The notes beneath the pieces are model-generated. The model was given only the letters and a program-made list of their open reading frames with translations, was not told the origin of the DNA and did not search any database. Shown here one piece after another: positions 24,830 through 36,294 of a stretch of DNA of 64,000 nt (position 1 is the first letter of the stretch; each line of letters begins with the position of its first letter). The position numbers were made by a program, and so were the translations under genes. Location of the stretch: assembly GCA_024752435.1 (NCBI GenBank), contig CP103020.1, forward strand, positions 186,001 to 250,000. Direction: 5' to 3'. The DNA comes from Allantophomopsis cytisporea (taxonomy: Eukaryota > Ascomycota > Leotiomycetes > Phacidiales > Phacidiaceae).

Positions 24830-26235
24830 ATGTCGCACCATTCCATCTTCCCTGCTCGTCTCTCGGCCAGCAAACAACAACGCTCAAACGATAAATGCGC
24901 ATCATCGTCCATTTCCATAATCCACCGTCATACACAACAACCACACCTCCTACACCTTTTAATCCTAATCACAATTTTTCTTTCTCTCGTTTCGAGTGCA
25001 ACAGCGAAGGATTCCACAGATATTGTAGACCTCGATCCGTGCGTGCAGGGAGAGTTAAGGTCCGCAGATCTATTAGGATCAACACTCGCTCGCCTTGCTA
25101 GATCTGGAACTATCATCACTGATCCGCGACCCCGTCCAATTGTCGATCAACAACGCGACCAAGGCCCGAACCCGAGTCAAAACGATCAATTCTCCGAGAT
25201 CGACCTGAAAAAACGATCCGGATCGGAAACGACGGAGAGCAAGAGCACGTCAACTTCCGCATCTTCAAAGTCATCGGCAGCGGGGGAAACAACAAGGACA
25301 ATATCGTTGTCCTCTACAGTCGTGGCGTCCTCCACTTCCAGTGCCGGCATAGTCGCCGCTACGACTGAGGCTTCCTCGGCCCTGCCGAGTCCCTTCGATA
25401 CCAGTCTTGGCAACAACTTTACCAATACGGCATGTCCGGCTTATATCAGGAGTTTTATTGCGGATGAGGACTTCAAGACTTGCTTACCGTTTTCATTGTT
25501 GCTTCAAGTGCGTAATTTTATTCCTATGCTTCAGTTGATTTATGTCTTGACTTCACTTCACTCACTTGAATTACCCCACAACATTCCATATCACCTGACT
25601 TGATGTTGAGAATAAATTGACTAACCTTCTCTCAGTCCTCAAACTCCTTCTTCCAAGCCGAGAAGTCTGTAGTCCGCATAACCCAAACACTCGACCACTC
25701 CTGCGCTGCAAACTCAACATTCTGCAATACTCTCCTCTCACAAATCGCTACCAACCTCTCCTCAACCGCTGTTTGCGGCACTGACCTCACTGCCCAACAA
25801 CCCCTCGTAGTGCAAGCCTACACCGGGCTCCTGGCTTACGCCCCATTGTACTCGGGTTCCTGCCTACGCAACCCATCAACATCTGCCTACTGCTTCGCGG
25901 ACGCGATCACCAACTCCTCCTCGCCAACTGACGCGTATATCTACTACCTACCCCTGAACGTGAGCCTTCCCGGTGGAAGCCAACCCACCTGCTCGACATG
26001 CTTGAAGAATACGATGGCGGTATTCGAGGCGGCGAGCGCGAATCACAGTCAGCCAATTTATGACACTTATACGGCGGCGGCACAGCAGATTAATATGCAA
26101 TGTGGGCCGAGCTTTGTCAATGCGAGTGTTGCGACTGTCAGTTCGGGAGGGATGCGGGGTGTAAATGCTGGGCTTGGCGTGGGGATGGGTTGGGTGGTGT
26201 TATTGATGATAGGGCTGCTGAACGGATTTGTGTAA
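24830..26235 (+). CDS. DUF7729-type secreted, probably GPI-anchored glycoprotein
   Basis: Two exons (24830-25507 and 25636-26235, intron 128 bp) encode 425 residues. The chosen ATG is the first in frame. A hydrophobic helix at about residues 40-59 ends in SSATA, so it acts as a late signal peptide or signal anchor. Residues 120-190 are a Ser/Thr-rich stalk. The second half is the conserved fungal domain of unknown function: multiple Cys, PSPFDTSLGNNFTNTACP at its start, then the SLPGGSQPTCSTCLKNTM and AAQQINMQCGPSFVNAS motifs. The C-terminus is Gly/Ser followed by a hydrophobic tail (WVVLLMIGLL), as in GPI-anchored proteins. It probably sits in the plasma membrane or cell wall. The biochemical role of this family is unknown to me. 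Confidence 0.88.
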
Positions 26236-29102
26236 AATGAAAAAGGGTGAATGGGAATGGTACGATAGATGTGGATATGGATATTGATATGGATACGGCT
26301 ATGGGTTTATGGGACTGGGAACGGATAGGAATCGAGTTTTGGGCAGCGTGGCGTTCGGCTTTTGTTATACATACCCCTTGGTTGGGAGTGGTTTGTGCTT
26401 GTTACTTGGGGAGAATTGAGTGCTTTTGTGCACTGCTGTGGGGTGTAGCCATGGAAATGCGTGGTTCAGTTCTTGTAGATTGTTTTATATACATGAATGA
26501 ATGTTTACATCTTAGATGATTGGGCTGCTCTTGAGATTGACTAAAGGACAGATACTGCATGGGCTCGAATGCTGTGGTATCTTCGCTGCGATGGTTAAGG
26601 GTAATTGATCCTGTGGCGTTATAGAAGAGTATAGAGAACAGGGTCTCGAAGAATAATCACCAACACTGACTTTCGGGCCTCTAAGCTATGTCTATCTCGT
26701 GCATTTCTCCGATAGCCAGCATCATCATATGAAGGTTCGTCATCACCACTCCCTTCGTCATTGACATCACACCATCACGCATGACGCAAAGACTGGGAGT
26801 ATTACAGCACTATAGAACTCGTAAAACTCCTTGTTGCTATGCTGATGTATTGTGGAGTTTCTCTCTTACTACTTATAGAATACGGGAGATGTTTTGAGCC
26901 TGAGATAATCACCTAGATGGCATTGGCAGATTCGCGTCTCTTGACATTTTGGAATATGCTTGGGAGAGGGGTGTGACTGAGGTGATTTGCTAGGGATCCG
27001 TGAATAGTTCGAATATGCTGGCTCTGCGTTGTTGGTTGGTAGTAGTGGCTTGTTTTTTCTTCGATTGTTCTTGTTTGCTTGGGAAGGGTATATCATGGCC
27101 TTCGTGTTGAGATCTTGGGATTGTGATGATCTTGTGGTACTATATAAGATACGCTGAACACTTTCTAGCTGAGACATGTTTTGTACATTATTGAGGCGGT
27201 TATTCATGCCGTCTTTTGTATGTGTATAGTGGCTATCTCCTGCACCTGCGAACGGTCCTCGTCGTTTCTGAACTCATCACAGCCTGCGTACGTCATATAT
27301 GATGTTACTTATGCTATGGTGCGAGACATGCTCTTGTCTCTTCGATATGTGAGCCAGCTACAGCTTATGACTACACTGCCCTTTGCTGTATATAAGGGGT
27401 TGGTATCATCTGGGAATTTTCCTCAAGTGTGGTAAGGTACGTTATTGTTGCAAGGTTATGGGATGGCTTTGTGACGTGGAGAAATACCTAGTCAAAGGTT
27501 CTTTACAACCCTCATCATTGTTTACAACCTCGTCATCGTCATCGCGAGGCTTGTATCTTGGAACGTGAGTCTAGTATGGCATATATCAACAAATTAACAG
27601 TGTTGCCAACTGCAGCGGATAATGTATTTGTGTTGTTTGTTGTTCATGAGGTGACTGAAGAGACGAAGCAGAATCTACTCTGCAGCTTACTTAAATACAC
27701 GAAATTGGGTGTGTATCTTGGATACCCATCAACTAGCTTCACCTCCACCTCCACCTTCACCTTCACCTTTGTCATACCTGACAGATTGGAGATCAACCGA
27801 AATAAGAGATGGCAACACCTTCTCCATCGTATTTGGACATCTGTTCCTGTTATCTATGATGAACATTGAATAGAATTTTATATCTTTTATATATCTCCAA
27901 TGTTTCTCTTCCACTTCAACACCATTGTGCTGATTCAACCCCTGACCTCGCCAAGACCAGCATCACTTACCAACATTCATACGAGAACTGCTTACGGCTA
28001 TTCCTCCGTTCAGCAGCTTGACCATTAGTAGCTTAGTGAAGTAAAGGAGACGCTTGATATCAAGACGATGTGATTACAGGTACAAATAGTCTCACCATCT
28101 GGCTCTCACTTGAAATCCAAGGGTTATCAATATCTATCGAGTCGATCCTACACATAGTCGTTGCCACAAAAACTTGGTCTGATATTGGCCATATATGTTG
28201 ATATACTCCTTCAGTAGCTAACCGAATGGTTGCTTACAACCAGAAAACTTCTTCTATAAACACTATATAGATATACTTTGAGTAGTTTATAAGCCATAAC
28301 TGCTCGATAGTCTTCTTATAATTATCTAACAAGAGTAATTAGTGATTCCGTTAGATACTATTTTAACCGTAGTAGAATACTAAATTGTAACTCAGATCTA
28401 ACGCTACTATACGTCGATGTATTTAGTGCATTTATACGTTCCTAAGTTTAGAGTCCAATTTTATAAGCCGATATTATCTTTATATTAAGAAGTACATATG
28501 GTTTGCTTTGTCAGCCCGATGCTGCCCGAAACATACCGGCACCAACTGCCTTTCGGCTGAAAATGAAATGTATTTTAATCACCAATTGCGTTATCAGGCA
28601 CAAGATCAGAAGCTGTCGAGTAATAGAATTTATGTTTTCATAATCTTCTCTTCTCGGGCATCTTGCTTGAGCTTCCGCATCGTATTGTTATCTGCTGCTA
28701 TCTGCTGTAGCCAGTATGATCTAGATATAGGCTATTTCAGACCCTTGTTCCCAACATATGTGACTCATCAAGCTGAGACGTTGATCTACAGCTACTCAGT
28801 GGCCTTACTTAGGATCTTTGTTTATTTATACTACCACTCAAACAATAGAATATCCGCAAAGCGAATAACGTCACAAGATACACAATATAATAAACCTTGC
28901 AGAAGCCCTCCGACAACTTGATGAGGCGAACTGTGGACGTGAAGCAGCAGGAGCTAAAGCACCAGAAAAACAACCAACAGGTTTGGGTGCAGTATCTACT
29001 ACCTTTAGAGAATTATTACTGCATTTTTGAATAATCTCAGTGAACAAACATTTAACTTGCCCATTCCAATTTGATACCAACCATTTCATAAATATCTTCG
29101 AA
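26236..29102. other. Intergenic, partly AT-rich
   Basis: No gene was supported. The stretch 28200-28500 is conspicuously TA-rich compared with its flanks, suggesting a decayed repeat. Short frames such as 27558-27869 and 28508-28921 lack coding character. Confidence 0.55.
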
Positions 29103-30100
29103 ATGGCCACCTCTGTCGAAGGCTCCTACAACAGTCTTGCACCATTCGACTGGCCCGCCGCCAGAAAACCACTCCACACCTGGTATCGTGTATTTGGCGA
29201 CCTCACCTCGTCTGTCACTCCCCTAGTCTGTATCCATGGTGGTCCCGGCTTGTGTCACAACTACCTCCTCAACCACCGCGCGCTCACAGACACGTACTCG
29301 ATCCCAGTCATCCTCTATGATCAGATCGGCTCCGGTCTCTCCACACGCCTCCCAGAAACCACATCATCCACTGACTTCCCCGACTTCTGGACCGTAGAGA
29401 TCTTCCAGGAGCAGCTACGCCAACTGCTTGCCCACCTCAAGATCGAGGGCCGTTATGATATCCTAGGCAGTTCCTGGGGCGGCATGATGGGCTCGCACTT
29501 TGCCCACCTTAGACCTGCGGGTCTGCGAAAATTGATTCTGACTAATGCCCCCGCGAGCAAGGAGCACTCGATTGCAAATCGGGAGAGACTCCGCAAACAA
29601 CTGCCACAGGAGATGCAAGATGTGTTGGATCGAGTTGATAAGGAGAATGCGTGGAGTAGTAAAGAAGCTGATGTGGTGATGATGGAGTTTTCAAGGAGGC
29701 ATGCCTGCAATGTGTTCCCATTCCCGGACGATATGATGGCAAGTTTTCGAGCCAGTAATGAAGATAGGACTGTGTGCTCTAATATGTAAGTGGTCGACTT
29801 TGATTCTCGGGAGAGCAGGAAAACTAACAGAATAGGGGTGAAAATCTGAATGGTAGTCCTTTCAAAGTTGGTGGTTATATGAGTAATTGGACTATGGAGG
29901 GCAAGGCGAACATGATTGAGGTTCCAACACTGGTGATTAATGGTATTGATGAGTTTGCGTCTGGGGATGCCGTAAAGCCGTTCTTAGACGAGATTCCCGA
30001 TGTGAGATTGATTACGATGGAAGGCACGACGCACTCGCCACATCTCGAGAAGAAGGAGGAATACATGAAGATCGTAGGGGAGTTTCTGACTACGCCCTGA
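29103..30100 (+). CDS. Proline iminopeptidase-type alpha/beta hydrolase (peptidase S33)
   Basis: Cytosolic hydrolase that would release N-terminal proline, or another small residue, from peptides. Exons 29103-29785 and 29836-30100 (50-bp intron) encode 315 residues, the usual length. The S33 signature HGGPG (oxyanion hole) is at residues 45-49, and the nucleophile elbow GSSWGG places the catalytic Ser at 124. Asp266 (NGIDEF) and His294 (GTTHSPH) complete the triad. The frame extends upstream of 29103 without another ATG, so 29103 is the start. Fungal relatives include genes inside secondary-metabolite clusters, but no such cluster surrounds this one. The remnant of a P450 lies just downstream on the other strand. 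Confidence 0.92.
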
Positions 30101-30388
30101 ATCTATAAGCCTACATAGTAGCCTTTCGGTTCTTCTATCTAACAACCAGGATCTTTTCTCCTTAGGAATTCATATCTTTAAGACGTCCTGTGCTAATCGA
30201 GCCTTTCCATTTACAATGACCACTTTATCTTCCGAAACGGAGTTGCTCTACCTACCTAAGTCGAAGTTTGGTAGTGGTGGAAGGATTCCTCTTCCACGGA
30301 AGAGAACCTCCTCCTAATCTGCGTCGACGTTAGGATCACCCCAATCAAGAGCTAGCCTATGCAGCATCAACGTGCTTGATACATATAG

Positions 30389-31011
30389 TTAGGAAGCGAT
30401 TTCGCTTATCGTACACCCTGTGATTAAGCTACCTTGGGTAACCCCCCAAGAAAGAAAGGGGGTGACTTCGTCAATATTCCATAGTAAGTCCAAAAATCCT
30501 GAGTTGGGTTCGAACTTTTGAGGCTCGGTTATCTTGACAATGGCAGTCCTGACCATCTCATTGTTGAGGAAATCAAGTAATCTCATGTCCACCCATTCTC
30601 TAAGAAGGTACTTCTCAAGACGCTGATCGAAAAATCGATTAAGTAAAGCAGCCAACTTCTTTGTCTCGTCGATTTGGGTAAGATACTCTTAGAAGACACG
30701 GTGTATAGTAAAGCAATAACTCTCCTTTCCTGGTACGTTCTCTGGGCCTGGTGCTGGAGTTTCACCTCTATATTGGCCCAGTCTTCTTTAGTAGCACTCC
30801 ATATGGTCTCCATTATACAGATTACAGATTTGTCGAATTTAAGTATAGTTGGCGCCCGGAACATCGCTTGCACGTTTTGCGCCCCGGTGATTATATATAC
30901 CTTTGTGAGTCCGAGACGAAACGTAATGATATCGTTGCTTTGCAGCCATTTGCTGTAGCTTGTTTAAAAAGTAGCATGAGAGAAGCTGATTACCACATTC
31001 TTTTACGTTGC
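30389..31011 (-). pseudogene. Cytochrome P450 relic (N-terminal half only)
   Basis: Reading the reverse strand downwards gives the N-terminal half of a fungal P450: YSKWLQSNDIITFRLGL, then VYIITGAQNVQAMFRAP and ATKEDW, which are the early beta-sheet and B/C-helix region. A shift of frame near 30690 follows. After it come LLNRFFDQRLEKYLL, VRTAIVKI and FEPNSGFLDLLWNIDE, matching the segment of the family with a FG-x-LxxxNPxFxxDFWxFD pattern. There are in-frame TAA stops at 30964-30966 and just before about 31005, and the frame ends in TAA at 30389. The I-helix, ExxR and heme-Cys regions are absent, so the enzyme cannot be functional. The TAA codons fit CAA-to-TAA decay. The identification rests on pattern recognition of motifs. 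Confidence 0.6.
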
Positions 31012-32141
31012 TCTCAGAATAAGAGTCCTCATATCTGTCATGTATTAATACGTATTGAAACGTATGGGATTGTGCCGGCCATCCTTTGGGCTTCATGGGG
31101 ACTTGCAACTCAAAAGAGGCTGAGGATGATAATCAGAATTGTAACCAAGGCGAAAGAAAGCGCAAGAGCGTTAGGCTCTACAAGCCTGTCCAGGAATGAC
31201 ATCATGTCCGAGCTCTTCATTGGAGTGATCATTGCACGTTCGTGCTACCTTGGAAACTCTAGAAAACAAAACACAAGATTTCAGCGAGGCAAAGGATTAA
31301 ATGGGAGGAATAGACGCTATGGTTTGACAGGCCAACTCCATCAATCCCCTTCCCTCGTTCTTCTTCCTGCAAGCTCACCACACCTGCGCATATATATATC
31401 TCAGCCGCTAACGAATTAACCATAAAGATAGTGCACCCACGAAGAAGCAAGCGTGCCGTGCCGCCGTACCAACACGAGCTAACTAGCAAGTGAAAAGTCA
31501 TGCTCATTATCGCAATTAAGCTGAAAAAACTCACCCCACCAGCAAAGAACAGCCATACACCAGAATCTTCGAATCAAGAGAGAAGCTTCCGTCCGGAAAC
31601 CCTCCTTCTATCTATACTTGGTGAGCTTCAGTGTGTTGAGCCAGATTAAGCTGCAGGCTCCACCCCCTATCCGACAATCAACTGTGACTCTTTGGCGATT
31701 CTGCCTACTTACTTTCAACCAGTGAGCTTTGGCTTCTAATGGTCAAGAAAAGTAGCGGTTTACGAAAGTGTTGGACAAAGATGAAATTCCCCATTGATCT
31801 CGAAAGCGATGCTGACCATCTTACCCTTTCTCATGATCTTTCAGATCTGAGCTATTTTGCGCTTTCGAGAAGTAAGGGATGTATTAGCAGATGAGAGAAG
31901 AGTTCTATAGCTCTCCAGAGCATCCTCCCTCCTTGATCATAATCACGTTCGATGTAGAAGCTTTTAAATTATCAAGTGAAGAGGTTGGGACATTGATATT
32001 ATGAAGTATATTTAACAGTGGTCAGATCAAACTACTCATAAAGAATTCATCTCATAATACATATCTCCTGACACACCCTGATACCACCCTTAACCACCAC
32101 CTCCTCCATTGTCCCTCCTCTCCTGTCTCACCCACCTCACT
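31012..32141. other. Intergenic, no gene seen
   Basis: Lies between the P450 relic and the 3' end of the vacuolar protease gene. A frame covering 30751-31419 on the plus strand is largely antisense to the relic and shows no family. Confidence 0.55.
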
Positions 32142-35100
32142 TTAAACGACAAACTTCGAAACCCCCTCTACCAACCCATCCCCAAGTTTACTAACAACTG
32201 CCCAGTCCGGCGCAAATTGTTTGACCTCATCAAGCGCTGGAATCAACCCGTCAACCCACTCACTCCAAAGACAAACCACACTCCCCTCCATCCCCTTCTG
32301 ATCTTCGTCGTTCTCCCACTTTACTTCAACCGTCCAGCTCGCATTCCATTCCCTCCTCCACAGCTTAATCTGAGCCGAGCCCGCCTCGGGCACTCTTTCG
32401 AACCGTCTATCTGCACGCTTCTCTCCATCAACAGTAAAGTCAAAAATCGGTCTGTCAAATCTCAACACGCAAGCACGAGAATCTTTCGCGGCAACTTCAA
32501 ATTTTGCGGAGTGAGGGCCAGTTCGCGAGGTGTTGACAGTCATCCAGTCAGCATAAGCTTTGGACGGCGGGATACCTGGGATGGTCGGGATCACACTTGG
32601 GTCAAGGCCAGTGAACGTGCAGGCTGTGAGGCCTGCGCGGAGAGCGGATTCTGAGCAGGTGATTTGCTGTCCTGCAGTGGAGGGGAGGGTTGATATAATT
32701 CCACGGATATATGGCTCTATCCCGACAAGGGAGACCGAATTGAGACCCGAATCGATGTCGACAGATTGTTGGAAATAGGCTTTATAGCGGTTGTTCGAAG
32801 AGAATGGGAAGGCGGTAAGATTGTAGATAGTAGTTCCGATGAAGACGAAGAGAAGAAAGGTTGGGATATGATGAGTGAAGCGATTTATAAAGGCGGCGGT
32901 AGGGAGCAGTAGCAGGACTGTAAAGAACGCGATAATCGAGTAGGGGGTCAGAAGCGCGGAACCGTCGGCACCCGTTTGGTCTACTGCCTTGGTGAGGAGG
33001 AGGCCTATTTGACCGTATATGGCGATCATGAAGGGGCCAACGAGCAGGAACTGAAGGATCCAGGTCCATGTTGGAAGAGAAGAACTCCATTTTGGTTCGC
33101 TGCCAAATGGTTTGCCCAACAAACGATCCTTGTTATCGTTGACGCCATCAGTACTTGTTGTTCCTGCTGTTCCCAGAGAGCGACGATAATTTGCAAAGGT
33201 GGTACGAGCACTTCTGTTCCCATCACCGCCAAAAAGGGGCGTTGTTTCGGTTGGGGGCTCGTCATCATCATCTTCTTCGGGAGATGGAGAGACCCTCTGC
33301 ATTGCATCATTATCTGGAAGATCGTTGAAAGCTGTTCGCTCTTCCTCCTGCCCTCGAATGAGAGAAACATAGGTTTCCTTGGTAGGCAAAGCAAAAAGTT
33401 CACACAAACTTATAAGAGCTGCTAAGAAAGTCACAGATTCGAACATGACAAGGAAATATCCGCTCGCTATTTTGAACCTGTCCTCGAAGACTGTGACTGC
33501 AACAAGTACCACCCATCCCAACGTAAACAGCCAGAGGAATGCGTAGCCCCTGGAAAGAGCTGATGGGCGTACAAAGTTGGCTCCAGCCGAGACAAACCAG
33601 AAGCTGATGAACCAGGCACTCAACATCATACTCCAGACAGCATAGCTGCTGGAATATACGATGAAAGGGTTGACTTTAGCTACAAGAAAGGCCAGTCCAG
33701 TCACAATTGCGCTACTGAAAATAAAGGCCTATAATCAAGAAATCGTTATCAAAATTGTCCTTCCATTTAGTAGGGTCTTCAGAGATATACATACCACTGG
33801 AAATCTAAAAAGACCTCTCCTACCATTCAACGAGACAGGCATCTCATCATCGGCATTACCCACCTTCCCGGCGAAAAAATAATACTTATCCTTCACAATA
33901 AGCAAGTAAGTAATGATGATGAGAATAAGAGGTCCAGCAATAAGCAGTGTCAGAGACCAAGCAAAGAGGCCCCTTAGTCCAAAGACAGCAAAAGCCTTCC
34001 CGAATAGATCAAACCAAACAGCATCACTCCCTTTACCATTCTTGATCTTGCCTTTAGCACCGTCGCCCCTCTCCCCAACAAACTTCGAGCTCGTATCTCT
34101 GGTCAGTGATTTCACAGTAGTGACACTCGCTTCCAACATATGCCAAAGACTATTCACGCTTGTGTGTCTTGCGTCGTCCTGGTCGGTATGGTATCTCGCT
34201 CTAGGTTCCCAGAATGCCAGGTCCAGACCTCGAAGACCTAATATGCCGTCCATGATCACATAGTCTGTCTGAGAGCGAATGAAGCCTGACTTAAAGGAAT
34301 CGGCAGAGATGACAGTCCCGAATGGATTCTTGGTTCCCTGGTAGGCGCGCGTGACCTCTGCATCAGTGGAACGGAAAAGAGTTGCTCGGCCACCAGCTCC
34401 AGCTCCCTCAAGGTTAAGGAAGGTATGAGCGAACTCAGACATAGGATGCTGAGTGAAAGCTCGAATACCATTAAGAAAGTCTTCCTCTCCATTATTTAGA
34501 AGTGCAAGGACACCTTTTTTCGGTTGATTTCCCGGGGTAGTAAAGTACTTGATAAGCTGCAAGACGGTGACAACACCGACACCGTCATCGGTAGCTCCAT
34601 AGCCGGTCGAAACCGAGTCATAATGCGCATTCACAAGAACACCACCTTTCCCATGTATCTTCATTGCATCATGAGCATAATCCTCAGCCCACCAATCACC
34701 TTCCTCATCCTCAGTGCCACGGATATAAACCATAATATTAGTACCTTCGAAATAGACACTTTGGCCAGGCGCTCTCTGGCTCGCTGGCAAAGATATACTG
34801 CCGACGCCCATAGCAGACGTTGTGACGTTACTCCTAAGATCATTGAAAACGACGACATCCTTGCCAGCTTTCCTTTGCACGCTATCCGACGTTTCCAATT
34901 CACTGCCCCAGTGCACGCCATTGTCGCTGAGGATGCCCTCAATGCGACGGAGTAACCATTCTCTTACCTCGTCATTCTGGTGCGAGTTATATGGATGATA
35001 GCCAGAGCTCAAAGTGGTGAGATCTAGCCATGCTTCTGTGGTATTCAAGCCATGGTATTTGGTTGGATTGTGGGGGGCTGGTGGCACGGTCTCGTGGATG

Positions 35101-35186
35101 ACGAGGAGAGGGATGATGATTGCGAGATAGGTGAGGGGAATGAGGATGGTGACGGCCATCGGAGCGAAGGCGAGTGGACTTCTCAT
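32142..35186 (-). CDS. PFF1: Vacuolar membrane protease (M28 family)
   Basis: Multispanning vacuolar metallopeptidase. Two reverse-strand exons (33795-35186 and 32142-33728, 66-bp intron) encode 992 residues, the normal size. The start at 35186 is the first in-frame ATG; the frame above it opens only with TTG. The first helix follows directly (PMAVTILIPLTYLAIIIPLL). The M28 catalytic domain spans about residues 90-390 and carries the zinc ligands and catalytic residues in order: NAHYD (His188), GATDDG, NNGEED, LNLEGAG and RYHTDQDD. Several membrane helices follow, including the intron-spanning one, then an acidic cytosolic loop, more helices and a large lumenal C-terminal domain. Its substrates are not known from sequence. 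Confidence 0.95.
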
Positions 35187-36294
35187 GATGATTAGACTTT
35201 TTCTTGTCGTCCACAGTTCTTGTGTCCGTAGCAACGAGAGTTGCAGAGCTCTTAATCGGAGGACATGGGATTTCAAGGTTAATAGATAGCTGAGAATGGG
35301 CGAACGTGTGAGAGTAGAGAATCGAACAAAACTACATGGGACTGAAGAAAAGGATTGGATGGAAAAGTGGGAATGCGAGGTTTCTAACTGATGAAAGGAT
35401 CCGGACGATCACGTTGTTTGTTGTTACTTTATCAAAGTAATCTAGCCTTGCGGGGTTGCACCTGCCTTGCGACAAGGTTGATGACGAGCGATGGCGGCGG
35501 TTGGTGGATCTCGCCGATGGGAAAGCTTATCGACGACAGCTAAAGACGTCGCCGCCTCAAATCCAACCAATCTCATGGAATTTGACGAACGATATTTTGT
35601 GCAAACTCAATAATGAGTTTATACAAGGGTTCTGGAAGCATTTATATAAAGATCCGCAATATCAAAAGGACTCTTACGGATAATAGGATTTTCCGATCGT
35701 CAAATCACAATCCACGATCAACATCAAATCACGAATTACATACTGCACACATCAAAGAGTCTCAATATCATCGATAAAAACTAGAAACCACTTCGACCTA
35801 CAGCTAGCAAGTCTACTTAATAGCGATTCCAAATCAACCCTGAACCTTCCCGGTTCATTCCATACCACACACCATGTAAATGCCCCATAGTAATTCCCCT
35901 AATCCCCCCCACAACGCCATAAGACCCTCCTTAATCAAGGCGCCTTCAAATAAGAAACCTTTGAAAGAAAACAGTAACAAAACTCAAAAGTGGAAAAAGA
36001 ATTCCTATCTAAAACAATCCAAGACGTATGTTTTGTTCGACGCCTATAGCCAGGGCGAACATAAAGACAAAGGAAAAGACTTATTAGGTAGATTGGAACA
36101 AGGGAGTATAGGGGAAGTGAAAAGACAGTCCAATAAGAACTGCCATCTTCCCGTTCCAGCTTTTTCTTTCTTTTTTGTGTCGATACTTGTGGACAAGTTT
36201 CGAACACTTCATTATGGAGTATGATGAGCAAATCGAGTAATGCTGTAGCAATCAATGGCCGTCAAATTATGCTCGTAGTTTTGAGCAAGGGACA
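35187..36294. other. Intergenic, no gene seen
   Basis: Promoter of the vacuolar protease gene and 3' flank of GRR1. The frames at 35880-36224 and 35935-36255 overlap on opposite strands and are Lys/Ser-rich without family character. Confidence 0.6.

Noticed and set aside
30751..31419. 222-codon plus-strand frame
   Set aside because: Largely antisense to the P450 relic, whose motifs are on the other strand. No plus-strand family pattern.
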